Of a stretch of 64,000 nt of DNA, positions 21,145 through 34,188 are shown in pieces (the first letter of the stretch is position 1; each line of letters begins with the position of its first letter). Under the pieces are notes generated by a model. That model ran no database searches and was not told the DNA's origin. It was given only the letters and a program-made list of their open reading frames with translations. Source of the stretch: Prostheceraeus crozeri. Taxonomy: Eukaryota > Platyhelminthes > Polycladida > Euryleptidae. A program made the translations under genes and the position numbers. The DNA lies in assembly GCA_907163375.1 (NCBI GenBank), contig CAJQUW010001790.1, positions 2,501 to 66,500 of the forward strand. Reading direction: 5' to 3'.

Positions 21145-22390
21145 ATTATTATTCCATCAGTTTTAATCCTTTTTTGATAGTTTTCCATGTCTGTGCGCAT
21201 TCACTGAACCCGGTCGTGATTTGTCGACTCCTTTCTTTTTGAAATGAATTTGTGCAGTCTCCAATTAATTCAGAAATTAATTAATGAATTGTCAGATTTG
21301 TCAGATATGAAGAATTTTTCATGTTATCCGATTATTCTTTAATGTAACTTGCATGTCAGTGAACTGTATGTTTCATTCAAAGAGTTGCGTTTTCATATCG
21401 TGTTCTTCCATGCATGAACAGCATTACGTTCCCTGCCATAAGTCCGAATTTCAGTGGTTGCTTTGTGCACATGACTGCCAACATGATGTTACGCGATTCC
21501 AAGTAATTCTGTATTGTAAAACACCCTTCTGAGGATTCCGCGAGAGGAGATTTCTGCTTTATTTGCTTAATATGAAGTGCATCCAATTTACAATCCCAGT
21601 AATTGCACAATGCATCCGACAGTAACATGTCATTTGATTTACGAGTTTGTTCATTTCCAGGGATGTCATAGTATGCATCTACATCTCTCATTTATTATAC
21701 ATAATTGTGATCCGTTTAATTTAAGTCTTTGATAAGCTTCTATTTCCGATAAACTGTTTTCGGCCGACATGGTTGATAAATTATTTCCAGGGAAAGTTAT
21801 CAATTATGAATACACAAATTGCCTGTGTGACAAATTCCGACACTGTTTTTGAGAGTTCCCTTGCAACATCATAATAAATCAAAAGTTATTAACTGCGACT
21901 ATCGGTCAATGCGGCGCAAGGAAAGAGCTCAGGACATTGATGAATTGAATTCGGTGAGCATAAACTGCGTCTCTGTCATTTCTGTTCAGCTATTTAGGAA
22001 ACAGAAAAAGTATGCTGTAGCGCAAAATGATTGTCGAGTTAATTTCTGTGGAACCCTCAAGAACTGGAACCGTCAGAGAGACCTTGAAAAGGGTCCCTCC
22101 GGAGCAATATTTCCCTTTTAATTGTTTGATTGATGATGTGCCAACTGTTCATGACCGTGTAAAATCAACACAAAGATCCTGCATGTGATATTAAACATAA
22201 AGTTACATTTAAATTAATTAATAAAAAATTGAATTAATAAATTTTAATTTCAGTAGAATAAGCAGAAATATGGCAGTATATACAGACGTTCATAGTGTTA
22301 ACGAATAGTACGAGTCCCATTTGCATTGATATTATATTTGCCCATTTTTATAATGAAGTTGATGTTATTCAGAATCAGCGAAAAGTCTTA
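21145..22390. other. No recognisable gene
   Basis: Short reading frames only (the longest is 104 codons at 21377-21691 on the minus strand, unmatched). I see no element ends. Confidence 0.5.
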
Positions 22391-22394
22391 TAAG

Positions 22395-23049
22395 CAGGGG
22401 TGTGGAAGCGATGGAAGCGATCGTTTTCATTGGAAGCGGAAGCGGATGCCCGACCGATATCTTCCGCTTCCGAAAGTGATACTAATGACTGACGCAATTC
22501 GTCTGTCAGGACGAGGCGAGGCACTTCTGACTTTTGACCTTAAGTCTTGATATGAGTTAAATAATAGTTGTCATATTTAGTGCTTAACCTATTACACCTA
22601 ATAACAAATTGGCACCTGTATTACTTAATGTAGTTACTTCTAATTTTCTCTTTATGATGAAAACGAAGGTGTATTATCTCAGAATTGTGGCATTCGAAAT
22701 CAGAGAACCTCAGTATCATCTTATCAGTGACAACTTCACACAATGCGGATTGGTGGCAATTTCATTGTAGCATTCTCAAACACTCACTTGGTCGTTTAGT
22801 ATTTTTTGCTACACACATGTTTGGAAAATATGACGTTTTTATTTCACAATTTCCCAAAGGTCAAGATTTTCAGGAAATTTGAAAAATAGGTTCTTGGAGA
22901 CTGCGAAGTGTTAACGTCAGAACCTATAACTCGTAAAAAAGTGGAAAATGAAGAAAAAGGGGCTCCAAATAAGGAGATGTGTAGCCCATGACGGGTCTCC
23001 AATAATTGAAAGCGGAAGCGGATAAAAATCAATCGCTTCCGCAGCCCTA
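22395..23049. mobile_element. hAT-like element with GGAAGC word ends
   Basis: The left end CAGGGGTGTGGAAGCGAT and the inverted right end TAGGGCTGCGGAAGCGAT pair over about 18 bases. GGAAGC or its complement occurs at least five times inside the left end and three times inside the right. Flanks CTTATAAG and TTTATGAG match at 6 of 8 positions, consistent with an 8-bp hAT target duplication. The 655-bp interior codes for nothing recognisable, so it is non-autonomous. Confidence 0.8.
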
Positions 23050-23409
23050 TTTATGAGTATTTTTTTTCTTTCGGACATCTCCGTCGAGGGCCTCCATATT
23101 TTCTCTGCAAATGACTGGATGCAAGGAGAAGCATTGGTTTTCAATCAATGTGTCTTTTTTGGTGAAAAATTCGATGAGTGTGGAATCATCATTACTTCTT
23201 TTAAAGTTACGCTGAAGCAGTTAGTAAAATGCAGCCGAAATATTATATCGCTTTCTAGATTGTCCTGTGATAGTTAACAAAGACATCAAAATCGTGAAGG
23301 TGAGATATTTATCTTTTATAATAAATGTTGATGCTTTCTAGAATTCAAGACAAATTTTGCAAAGTACTGGCGAAATTCTGATAGTATTAAGGAATTTGAA
23401 ACAGACTTA

Positions 23410-24114
23410 CATAGTAGGGTAATCCCGACTTTTTCGGATTGTCGGTGATTTTTTGCGATCCCGGATCCCGGGATTTATCCCTCGGTATTAGCAAGCTTGG
23501 TGCATTTACTGATAATATGCTTAGGCTAGCGTAGGCGTAAACTCTTAGACGAGTATTCTGAGCGATGCACTGTACAATACAGCTTGTGATATCAGATAGA
23601 GAGTTTTCTTTTCACATGCAGACATAAAGTAGAACTAGATCTGGTAATCTTCCACAATATACGTTGTCGCATTTAAATCTGTTGTGTGATTTTCAACTCG
23701 AAATACAAATCCCGAGACTGTTGTGACGTCTGGTGAAAGACCGATTTTGTATAATAATCGCTTCAAAAATTCATTGAATATTAGTGCGTTTGTATGCATA
23801 ACGCTCCCTCTTTCTCTCGACTCCTTCAACATAGTTTTATTTGTTGATATCAATGAAAGTAAACATTTTTTGGCATGCTGGACAGTTTAGGACTATATAT
23901 TGACAATGAAAGAAGGGAAAAGTTTCAAATATAACAATGTGCAGCAATTTTTACCAATAAAATCCGTCTGTCTTCATTGTTACTTCCTTGTTAGGGCCTA
24001 CTCCATTTTCATACAGCCTAAATGCTTAAAAACAGATGTTTACGAATCCCGGGATCCCGTTTACGTAATCACGTAAAAATAATATAATCCCGGGATTGAA
24101 AACCGTATTATGTA
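23410..24114. mobile_element. Element with ATCCCGGGAT word ends (family M, solo copy)
   Basis: The left end has TAATCCCGAC, GATCCCGGATCCCGGGAT. The right end has ATCCCGGGATCCCG and AATCCCGGGATTGAAAACC. Interior sequence (from the GCTAGCGTAGG region on) recurs in the composites at 51030-53495 and 56832-57110. The exact boundary and target duplication are unclear. Confidence 0.7.
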
Positions 24115-25025
24115 GGACACTTAAATTTCATTTTGCCAATACTTGCAAGTGACTCTCATCATGCTGATGAAACAGAAGTTATACAGATTTGCAGCAAAAA
24201 TGGTTAAAAAATGCAAGGAGCGAGCGGACTTGCGTATTATTTTCCATTATTATTATAAGCATATTTTGATTCTCTTTTCAAAGCACCTGAAGACATCATG
24301 AAATGCATCGTTTATTATATTAATATGCATGTAATATCCAACGTAAAGTTAACATAGTGGTACTCAGCCTTAGGTGACTCTATCTGGTGAGACAGGCTTA
24401 CATAGGCCTAATCTGTGCCGCAATCATCGTATCATTGTTTGAGATTGCTGATTCAATACATTGCATGCATGTAGTATGCAGTGTGGCTTGGCAGTTTTGA
24501 GAGAACTAATTACATGCCAAGGACTTAAACGGCAATTCAGAAAATGGCTTTGATTGTTTCATCAGAGTATTACTGAGTACAACTTTGATAAGATAAGTCG
24601 CATGGTATTTAGTTATGAAAAATACTTAGTCTGACCGTCGACACTTTGATGGTCGAAGTAGTAGCTTTCAAACATGAAGCTTCTGGATAATCATCAATGT
24701 AAAAGCAGCAATAGCAAAAATCATCATTCCAAGCAATCTGAGATTTATCCAGCGCTAAAATATCTGAGATCCACAGGCCAAACCACGTGCATGACGATCA
24801 AATTATTGGTATGGCGGTTGCCATACTTGCCATGCCGCCTTCCGGCGCCTATGGTTAGCGCTGAGTACCAGTCATTAGACGATTGATCGGCTTAAAGCTG
24901 AGAAAAAGCTCTGGAACATACTCACTGCTTTTTTAACACCCAGCTCACTACGTAGGAAATCACACAAAATCCCGCACTGAAAACACGCTCTGCACTGCGT
25001 AAAATATTGTGACCTTCCTGTGTCA

Positions 25026-25752
25026 TTAGTCAGGCAGCCAGAGCTAGTTTCTGCAGGTAACGAGGCCGAAAATGAGACTTTCACAGAATGATGTACACCC
25101 TACGACCTACGCCTACTACATATCTGCCTGTCTGTCGAGTTCTATTGAGTTCCTCTTCTTGTCAGACACGATCAAAGAGAAACACATGTTAATCCAATGG
25201 GATGCAATCTGCAGTTTTTTGCAAAAATGAAAATCTCTATGTTTTATCTTACTGAGTGAAAACTACAAAGTCAAGAGGCATAATTTTTGACATGCTGTGA
25301 CTTCAGGTCATTTCCTATCATATGGATGTGATATTATCATGCTTCTGAGAGGGGATGCATGCGAGAATGTGGTTCAATGTGGATGAAGTCACCTAACATG
25401 TTAGTGCTTGACGACATTGGGAGGCTTGCCAAATCTGAATGTGTTTAACTTTGTAGACAGGGGTGTATGAACATGATAGGAAATGACATGAAGTCATGCC
25501 ATGTCAATAATCATGCGCATAGACCTGGTACTTTTCACTCAGTGAGAGATAACATGGAATTTCTCATTTTTGCAAAAATCTGCAATCTGCGTCCGATTAG
25601 ACTAACACGTATTATTCTTTGATCGTGTCTGACAAGACGAGGAACTCACTAAAACTCGGCAGACGCCAAGATTCGCAGTAGATCATTCTGTGAAAGTCTC
25701 ATTTTCGGTCTCGTTCCTTGCAGAAACTCGCTGTGGCTGACCGGATTAATGA
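25026..25752 (-). mobile_element. Foldback element with ~290-bp inverted arms (copy 1)
   Basis: The left arm begins GGCAGCCAGAGCTAGTTTCT and the right arm is its inverse ending near 25745, with the arms at roughly 85% identity by eye. The central spacer is short and in the opposite orientation to the copy at 54208-54933, so the two copies lie in opposite directions. There is no coding sequence. A transcript through it would fold into a long hairpin. Confidence 0.85.
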
Positions 25753-25949
25753 CACAGCGAGGATTCTGGAAATCTACTGCGGTAAACTCGTCTTATCGCA
25801 AATTTAGGCAGTAAAAAGTGCACTCTACACACTTATCCAACCTTAAGACGTGTCGAATGAGAGAAGGTTATAAAGAGAAAATAGGGTACAATTAAAGTAA
25901 TTTTTTCGGCCGGCCGATGTATAGGGATTACAAATTTCTTCAATCACTA

Positions 25950-26015
25950 TGTCTACTCAAATTGATTCTCGAATCATCAGTCGATTCGTGAATCGAATCG
26001 AATCTCGAAGCTATG
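25950..26015. repeat. GATTCGAATC word cluster
   Basis: Several GATTCG/CGAATC words occur in 60 bases, resembling the word-built ends elsewhere. No partner end was seen. Confidence 0.35.
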
Positions 26016-26390
26016 CAGGTCCGGAGTAGGTTCCCAAGATTATCTAGTATAAGGATGGCTATATGTGGCTACTACTCAGACTGGCTACCATAATCTACCG
26101 GTCTAATTACAGACACCTGTAGCTCAGTTCGCAGTGATGTGTATTTACACTAAAATGCATATAGTCGGACTATCGCAAAATTATGAATTGATCAGTTTAG
26201 CAGCACTTCTACATTAGAAATATTTTTCAATCAATAAAGTCAAGACAATAAACTTAATTAATGAAAAATTACGAATATAATGGAAAGGTGTCCCCTCAAA
26301 CGAATTATATACAGAACAATCTTCTACGCATGCATTTCTTCTGGCTTCTCTGATCAAATGTCATACTAGTTTGCGAATATTGTGAATAGG

Positions 26391-26775
26391 CAGTGGTTAC
26401 TATTACGCCGGTGGCTACTACACCGGTGGAGAGGGAAATGCTGATAGTCTCATAAGTAAGCAAAATGCAAAAATTATCTACGGTACATGGAACAATACAT
26501 AGACATTTTGTTGTATTCAGTATCCTGGAGTCTACTCTGTTCAGGACCTTGGAAATAAGCTTGCATCGCTTAAGCAGCTTCTCACAAAACTTGTGTGAAG
26601 CAAGACGCTTCTGATGAGTCAAGACGCCTTCTGACAAATATCTCTCGCTATATTGAGTGATTTTGAGTTTCCCAAAGCTAACTTGGTAATAGACATGGAA
26701 TAATAATGTACTGGGTCAGCCGGTGTAATAACCGCGAGGTCAAAATTGCTTCGGTTCAGCCGGTGCAATAGTCTG
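26391..26775. mobile_element. Possible CCGGTG-word hAT-like MITE
   Basis: The left end CAGTGGTTACTATTACGCCGG and the inverted right end CAGACTATTGCACCGG align with gaps. CCGGTG-type words recur at both ends. The flanking 8-mers do not match, so the call is tentative. Confidence 0.45.
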
Positions 26776-26854
26776 CCCATTGAATTCGTGACTAGACAAG
26801 GGATTGGTCTTCTCGACAAGGGATGGGTAATTTTATTGAGAATGACTACCATAT

Positions 26855-28130
26855 AAGTTTTGTAGCAGATTGAGCATGATATATTGAGTAGATATACTGT
26901 CTAGTTTATGCAAAATGACACTGAACTACGTTCGTTGCCAGTTATCTGTTGATGTAATTAAATATTCTAACGCTTCTTACATATCTATAGCAACTTAATA
27001 AAAGCAATTTTAAACAATGCCTAATTTACTAATCATATTTATCAAATCTATCAATGAAATGTATCCAGCAAAGCCGAAGCTCAATAAATTGCTATAAGAG
27101 CGGTACGAAGAAGCACATGTGTGTGCGCAAATACATGTGATCAGAAAATGAAAGTGATTGAAACAGAAATATTAATGCACATGTGATGTGTACTGTAGAT
27201 CCATGTACTACTGCAATTTTTTTAGATGTGATGACAGACACAAGATATTCTTTGTCTCCAAATATAAGTTCAACTATAGAATCCTCTTATCTGATTAGTA
27301 TTTAATGCCATTTATTAGGAAATAAGGAGACGTAAAGGGACCTTTGATAACGTCACGAAACGTTCCATTAAGTTTTAGAACGCAACTTTTGATTTTGAGC
27401 TTGCCGAAGGGAAAGCAGTTCCGACGATGATTAAATCTTATCCAGTCGACCAAAATGAAGGTGAAAATTGATGTATTTGTAATCACTCCAGATGTCTCAT
27501 TAGATATCTGCCATTTCCCTGAATGTAGTTTTTTAGTATTTTTTATACGTGATGAAACTTTTACTACAAAACGTATTTAAACGTTCCCAAACTTTACATT
27601 ATATGGCAAATGCAAATTTTGCGAAAACTCTAGTAACTTTAAAAGATTTCCACTTCGTAAGTGACTACATTCATTGAAGAAATAAAACTTGACTGATTCA
27701 CGGATAATTTACATACTCTGGTATGCAAATGGAACCATATGCATCATTACATATTTTTACGGTTTGCATAATAAGCATTTTTGAAAAAGCTACAATTTCT
27801 GCAAAACTTCAATGCCATAGTCAAATACGTAAATCTGATGCACCATTGCCAACCACAACATGATAAATTTCACTTGAAACTTTCGAGACGTTTTGAGACT
27901 TAAAAGGAACGTTTCGGAAACGTTTCAATGTTGATGGGGTAATGTCAAAAGTACAAGTCCAATCTGCATAAATTTTTGTATGTGAGTAGAAAATATGCAT
28001 AAGTACGTCTACTTGAAATTTGGTGACGATTGATTCATTTTTGCAAATTTTAGACAAATTTGAAAACCTGGGAGGGGGAGATAACCCATAAGTACCAAGC
28101 ATTAATATCTGCAACAATTTAGGAATGCTT
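26855..28130. other. No recognisable gene; scattered AAACGTTCC words
   Basis: Words such as GAAACGTTCC and GGAACGTTTCGGAAACG appear near 27355, 27575 and 27910, which may be remains of another word-ended element. There is nothing else. Confidence 0.4.
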
Positions 28131-28139
28131 TATTCGATA

Positions 28140-28335
28140 GAAACTTAAAATGAAATTTCAGGTATTGCTTTTGATAATTTGATTCAATAATTCATGGGAT
28201 ATTTTGTGTAGAGCTCATGAAAATAGATCTCAAGGCTCGTGTCTGGCCAGTCTCATCTTGATAATTTATCTAGTATTTACAGTAAGGGTCGTTTGACTGT
28301 TAAAAGCATTAATTTGATCAAAGATCACATTCGGT
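28140..28335 (+). repeat. Dispersed repeat, uninterrupted copy
   Basis: This matches 34045-34188 joined to 35049-35090. At 28283 it reads TATTTACAGTAAGGGTCG, while the other copy is split at the same place by a hAT-like element. It therefore acts as an empty-site control. Confidence 0.8.
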
Positions 28336-28339
28336 GCAC

Positions 28340-29656
28340 CGGCCCCGCGTGCTCAGACTAACTAGAGCATGAAACTAAATTCAAGTATAATCATGCTAAG
28401 CATAGTGCTAAAACGCAAAATGCGTATAATTAAAAAATAATATGTTCAAGTAATAATATATAGTCGAGTCATATCATATCATAGTCAACAATATAAGAAT
28501 GAAGGATGATGCTCAGCGTAATAAGAAAAACAAGAGCGCTGTACACAAACAGATAAACTGATCAAAGTCTGATTAATTAATGCAAGAATGAAAGGAAAAT
28601 ACGAAATTTACAAACAGGCAATTTTCAAACAATAATGCTGATCAGAGCTTGATTAAATGATAAAAGAACAGAGGAAGATAAAGAGCTAGAATAATGTAAA
28701 TATCGTTATACTTGTCAACTTACTTCAGGTTTACCAATTCCATTTTTCCATCAACATAGAAGTTTTAACTTCTTTCTGTTATCGATTTACCAAGAGAAGT
28801 TGCTACAGACAGAGCAAGGTTGGGTATTAGGTTTTGGGTAATCTTGGGTAGTTATCCATAACATTGGGTAATGAACCGAAGATCTTAGGTAGTGCAACAA
28901 AACCGATTTTCTAATTTCATTTAATAAGCTTTGATATCATACTGAGAATTTCGTGTCGGAATCAAACCAGTTTAGTATGATGAATGCAATATTGTGCATA
29001 TAAATTTGTTCTGATTTATATATTCGAGTCATAGATCGGATATCATTGTTAAGTTGATTTCTCTGAGTCATTAACATTCAACACCTATGTTATTTGGACA
29101 TCTGTATTATTAAAGCTATCATAATAAAGTAAAATGATATTTATCAGAATCAAATCAATCAAAAATCAATTAAAATTACAAAAGAATTAAATAAATGTTA
29201 AATACGGGATGTGAATAAGTGAAGTTTACAGAATCTTAAGTACATTTATCAGAAGTAAGTGGATCAGTATACATATGGATATACTCCCTGAGTTTTTAGA
29301 AAGGTTTTTATATACGTCAAGTAAGTTAACCTACACTAAAAGACTTAAAACATGTACCGAATGAATTCTCCCAAAAATGCGATATTCAGTTAATAAATTC
29401 ACGACTAAAAACATATATTAACAAATATGTTGATCACTTTATATTAAAGGAAAACAGTTAGCAAGAAGGATAAAGTATAACAATAATTTCACAAACTTGG
29501 GTTCTGATTTTTCGATCTTGGGTCTTGGGAACCTACCCAAGATTTTACCAAACCTTGGCTAGAGGCTCGCAGCTTAATTAGCTTTGAACTGATTCTAATT
29601 GAAACAACAGATCTATGGCGGGCCGTCCCGAGAACCGGTGCACTGAGCGCAGCCCT
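28340..29656. mobile_element. Possible outer element with GTGCACCGG ends
   Basis: GGTGCACCGGCCCCG near 28335 and an inverse ending CCGGTGCACTGAGCGCAGCCCTG near 29656 may be the two ends of an element holding the 28815-29558 element. The left end lacks the CAGGG terminus. Tentative. Confidence 0.3.
28815..29558. mobile_element. Element with TTGGGTA word ends
   Basis: The left end CAAGGTTGGGTATTAGG and the inverted right end CCAAGGTTTGGTAAAATC, with TTGGGTA words repeated at both ends, mark an element of about 744 bp. No clear target duplication and no coding sequence. Confidence 0.6.
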
Positions 29657-29762
29657 GATAATTACCAATTTTTGACCTAACCGCCATTCATCAATGGTGA
29701 AATGAAAATGGATGATAAAATAAATGGATTTCTCTCAGACGCGGGGGTAATGTTTACAAGGC

Positions 29763-30195
29763 ATGAAAACATGGCCCATCAAAGCTGAAGATCTCGCACG
29801 CCTCACCAAGAACGAGAACTCCATGATACAATGGATGTGTACGGTCAAGCTTTATGAGCGACGCTCTATGTGTTACCGTCGGAGGATGCGGCCTGAACAA
29901 GTCGGACGCAGAGTTGAGGCAAAATCGCTGAGGGTCGTGCGGTCACCTCCAAAGAATGCCCAACTGCAAGTGGCCTAAGAGACTAAATGATCTCGAGGTA
30001 CCGGGTCCGAACATCAAAGGCGGTCAGACGAAAAAGTGGATACCCAATGTCCGAAAGGATACTGAACTCCTATATCTCAAGACCGGACGGTGTAGAGAAG
30101 GCGCACTCATGCGAACGAGAATCGACGTAACCCAAATGTCGCACCCTCAAACCTGAGGTCCAACCGAAAATAAACGAGGAGGAAGTAAGTAAGCA
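29763..30195 (+). mobile_element. RTE/Proto2-like LINE 3' fragment
   Basis: Two overlapping frames carry TWPIKAEDLARLTKNENSM, MIQWMCTVKLYERRSM and LNDLEVPGPNIKGGQTKKW, the C-terminal part of the LINE family at 17390-19260. At least one frameshift separates them. It ends in GGAAGTAAGTAAG. Confidence 0.85.
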
Positions 30196-30199
30196 GAAG

Positions 30200-30815
30200 A
30201 TTTCTTAAATTAAGAAATAATTTCTTAACTTTAAGTAGTAACATCTTCTTTCTCAATAAAACAGCAATTTGCTCGCATTATTCTTCCAGTTCAAGAATCT
30301 GCTGCTTTTCTCTACTACTTCTAAATAACCGGATTGCACTGGATCCTATCCGGTTGATTCTGGAAGAGCCCTAGGAGAGACAGGTTTCCTTCGTAGTTCA
30401 ATTGGATCAATTCTCCTAAGTGAACGCGAAGTTGAATGGTTCAATTTCGAATTAATGGGCAGTGAATTATTTCATTGAGTGATAAAAAGAACCAATCACA
30501 CTTAAATAACAGAGGAGAATGGGTTTGACAATCAATAGTATCCAATCCCCGATTCCCAGGCCTGTAGAGACGGCGATCTAATACGTTTCTGAGTCATCAC
30601 TTCCTCGCTGTGAACAATCGATAGACTTTACGTTATCCTCATTGATAATTCTACGTATTTTGTGGTCGCAGGATGATAGTTTGGCAGACATCGGACGGGG
30701 TGCACTTGTAGCCAAATGACGCACGCCACAGGATTCCCCTGCCGCAACTTTGCTTGCATCACTTGTATTGTGAGATAGGTTGGCGTCGCTTCTCTTCCTT
30801 AAACCCACTCCGATC
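30200..30815. promoter_or_regulatory. Upstream region of the SLC22 gene
   Basis: About 600 bases without a gene precede the SLC22 ATG. I see no TATA box at a convincing distance and no upstream exon with a good donor. The promoter should lie here or further upstream if there is an unseen 5' UTR intron. Confidence 0.3.
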
Positions 30816-32483
30816 ATGTCAGAATTTGACATTCCAAAATATCGCCCAGGATTCGAAGAAATTCTCGGCAATGTTGGTGGAGCAAGTCAATTTCAATTTC
30901 TCGTCTTTTGTCTTATGACAATGTCAAAAATGTTTCCCAGCATGATGTCTCTGATCCCTGTGTTCGCTGCTTATCAACAAGATTACACGTGTAAGTTCAA
31001 TGGAAGTGAAGAATCGATTCCTGGGAACGGCACAGTTATGCTTGGAAAATGCCATGTATATCGGAATGATACGCCTCAACTTCGTGTTCCTTGTAATCAG
31101 TGGCAGTTTGTTTCTCCAATATTTCCGGAGACCATTCGGAGCCAATATGGACTTTTTTGTGGATGGGATTTCTTAGCCGAGTTGAGCACCACATTATTTT
31201 TCATTGGATTTGTTTTCGGATCAGCGTGTTACGGATGGGTTTCAGACCGGATCGGAAGATTGCCAGCGATATTGATAAGTGGCACTCACTTGTCCATCTT
31301 CTGTGCAGCCTCTGCGGTGTCTCCGAGGTATTGGCTTTACGCTACATTTCGATTCATTGCCGGTATTGCAAATGGTGGATTACTTGCTACTTCTTTTACA
31401 ATGATGTCGGAAGTAACTGACATTGATCACCGCTTTCTTATTTGCATTATGGTTCATAATGGATTCTCTTACGGGGTCTGTGTGTTGGCCCTGATCGCGT
31501 ATTACGTCCGAGACCCCATGTGGATGCAACTTATCGTTGCAATCTTGATAATGACTGTTTGGATCTTTCCCTTGTTAATCCCAGAGTCTCCGAGATGGCT
31601 TTACACTACAGGTCGGTGGAAGAGGGCAGAGAAAGCTCTTGATTATGTGGCCCGTGTAAATAGAAGACAGTTTTCGAAAGAGATGCGCGATAATGCATTT
31701 GGTGGTCGTTCGAAAGAATTGGTGAAGAGCAAGTCCTTTGAAAATGAAGACAAAATCAAATCAGTATCAATAGTCCATGTCTTCCGTAAAGGCAGATTAG
31801 CAATTACTACCGTTATCAATTGGTTTGCTTGGTTTTCCGTAAGCATGGGATTCTTTGCATCCATCTACACTCTCGGCAATTTGGGAGGCAGTATTTTCCT
31901 GAACGTTATCTACAACAGCATAATTGAACTTCCTGCAAGAATCTTTGCTTTTTTCATTGCGAAATACTGGGGTCGCCTGTCAGTGGTTTCGATCTGTCTA
32001 ATCATCGGGGCGGTTGGATGCTTCATCAATAGTATTTTGATTGTTTTACCCGATATGCAAACTGGGCTCCAAATCCTGTCTGTGAACAATAAATTCTGGT
32101 TAGTTGCTGCATTTGACACCATTTGGACTTACTCCGGAGAACTTTATCCAACTGTCGTCCGTAATGTCGGCGTTGGTCTTGGGTCTATGTGGGCCAGGAT
32201 AGCTGCGACTCTATCACCGCAAGTACCTCTTTTATACACGATTTGGCCGCCACTTCCTTTAATAGTGATGGGTGTTCTGCCTTTGACTGCTGGTCTGTGT
32301 TCTTTACTACACCCAGAAACTTTGAACAAACCACTGATGGAAACTGTTGAAGATATGAATCGTTTGGTTACAAATCACAGCCGACTTGGTAAATTATTGA
32401 AAAGAAGAGTCCCCGTGCTGGAAGTTGACGATGATGGCGATGAAAATACCGCTCTTCGAGGGAAAGAAAATTCAAATATATGA
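30816..32483 (+). CDS. SLC22-family organic ion transporter (intronless)
   Basis: The 555-codon frame encodes a major facilitator superfamily protein of the organic cation/anion/carnitine transporter family, which moves small charged solutes across the plasma membrane. TM1 lies near residues 25-52. A large extracellular loop (about 53-118) has Cys 59, 79, 93 and 115 and N-glycosylation sites at 62, 71 and 84. The MFS signature SDRIGR is at 143-148 and PESPRW, before the central cytoplasmic loop, at 256-261. ELYPTVVRNVGVG is at 442-454 and HPET near the C-terminus at 499-502. About 12 membrane segments fit. ATG at 30816 has A at -3. The frame is open 36 bases further upstream, but only from a TTG. 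A complete protein in one exon suggests an intron-loss or retroposed gene. The substrate cannot be told. Confidence 0.93.
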   Translation: MSEFDIPKYRPGFEEILGNVGGASQFQFLVFCLMTMSKMFPSMMSLIPVFAAYQQDYTCKFNGSEESIPGNGTVMLGKCHVYRNDTPQLRVPCNQWQFVSPIFPETIRSQYGLFCGWDFLAELSTTLFFIGFVFGSACYGWVSDRIGRLPAILISGTHLSIFCAASAVSPRYWLYATFRFIAGIANGGLLATSFTMMSEVTDIDHRFLICIMVHNGFSYGVCVLALIAYYVRDPMWMQLIVAILIMTVWIFPLLIPESPRWLYTTGRWKRAEKALDYVARVNRRQFSKEMRDNAFGGRSKELVKSKSFENEDKIKSVSIVHVFRKGRLAITTVINWFAWFSVSMGFFASIYTLGNLGGSIFLNVIYNSIIELPARIFAFFIAKYWGRLSVVSICLIIGAVGCFINSILIVLPDMQTGLQILSVNNKFWLVAAFDTIWTYSGELYPTVVRNVGVGLGSMWARIAATLSPQVPLLYTIWPPLPLIVMGVLPLTAGLCSLLHPETLNKPLMETVEDMNRLVTNHSRLGKLLKRRVPVLEVDDDGDENTALRGKENSNI

Positions 32484-33001
32484 ATTAATCTGTGATGGCA
32501 AATGTTGAATCCCAAAGTGTCAATTATGTGAAATTGAAACTAATCAACTTTTGCTCTCTAATATGTTCTTCCTCAATTCCTTTCAATTTGAACTCCGCCA
32601 TGCTCTTGCACTGTACTCGTAACAGAAAACGATCGCGGCTTTTTCTTTTCGCGAGATTATGGTTTGTGATTTTAATAGATTATTTACTTGGAGGTGGGGT
32701 TTCTTTCAATATGTAGGCGTTATAATGGGTGTTAAGAATGATACGAATGATGTCTGCTTTTATTACCCATAGTGAGACACAAGGGGCCATCGGTAGTCGG
32801 TACCCCAGGTTCAGATAATAATATGACTATCGCTGAAGTGATAAATTTTTGCTATCGGTAGTTGGTTATTTTCAGGGAGAGGCCGGATTCCCTGCTAGCG
32901 CTTATGAATCTTCTTTTTATACTGTGTGAGCGCATTTGTAAGTGATATTTCATATGTTTATTGATCCTAGAGAGGCATAAAAATGGAGCCTAAGTTCCAC
33001 A

Positions 33002-33007
33002 AATAAA
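33002..33007 (+). terminator. Possible polyadenylation signal after SLC22
   Basis: AATAAA lies about 520 bases after the stop codon, the first good match I see downstream. Confidence 0.35.
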
Positions 33008-34188
33008 AACTGCGAATGTGCTGTGGATTTAGTAATTTAGTAATTTTTCCAGGTATTCACATTACAAGCTTAGCTAAATTACTGAACATGTGTAGGCTAG
33101 GGGATAGGAATAATGAACAGTTCTGCAACTAAAACAACCACGCAAGTGGGAAGTAAAGTTCGAATAATTATCATATTTTGCGGAATATTACCCAAAAATA
33201 AATTTACATGATTTATGCAACATTTTTCTAAAGCAGTTGTATCCGTCATTTTTGAGGGGTCGGCAAGAGATAGGAAACGTGCCAAATAATAAATCGAAAT
33301 ATTTGCACCTTAAAGGAAGCGCATCAAGAATAAATAATTCCTTTGCGTTTAAATATTTCCTTAAAATTAATAATTCAGTCTTTAATTAAAAACAGCTCTC
33401 AAAGACGGATCGCTTTTCGATTCAAACAGTGTAATAGTTGAGAAAGGTTAAGATCTTCTCAAATCTATTTAATGATAAAGACTTTTTGTGCGTGATCATT
33501 AAATAGTTTAAAATTATTATGTAAGCATTATGAAAATATTTGTTCTTCTTACAAGTAGGAGAATTTTCATGTGTATACTGGGTAAACTACTGTTCTCCCA
33601 TCAACTTTGCTCTACAAGAAATTAAAAATTGAATACTACAATGTTTTCCGGATAATTTGCCACCTGGTTAATTCGCCACATTTCCTATTCCCCGAATAAG
33701 TTTCATATGTTGCACATTGTAAAACGCACAGATAATTCGCAATTCGTCACTTTTTCCATCCCCAAATCGCAAATCTTCATATTAATCTCTACGCTTAATT
33801 CGTCAAGAAACCTGAACATCGCAGACATTCCCATTTTAGCGCTATTCCAAAATTCTCGTTAGCGGAAGTTTTTAAGAGTTTTGGTATAGACAAAGCATTC
33901 AACATTTGCTTGGAACACTCAAAGATCCTTTGTTAATCCAATGATTGTATTAACGTTGCGGTATAAAATCATTAATAATTGCAACATTTTGCTGATGTAG
34001 ACGACCATGAGACGACAATATACTGATTGACCAAAAGAAACGTAAAATGAAATTTCAGATATTGCTTTTGATAATTTAATTCAATAGGGCCTGATTCATG
34101 GAAGATTTTGTGTGTAGCTCATGAAGATATAGACAAGGCTCGGGTCTGGCTAGACCCATCTTGGTCATTTACCTGGTATTTACAGAAA

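Noticed and set aside
30780-30815. 36-base 5' extension of the SLC22 frame
   Set aside because: The frame there begins with TTG; the first ATG, with a good context, is at 30816.
30578-32329. Several antisense and out-of-frame reading frames over SLC22
   Set aside because: They are shadows of the transporter frame.
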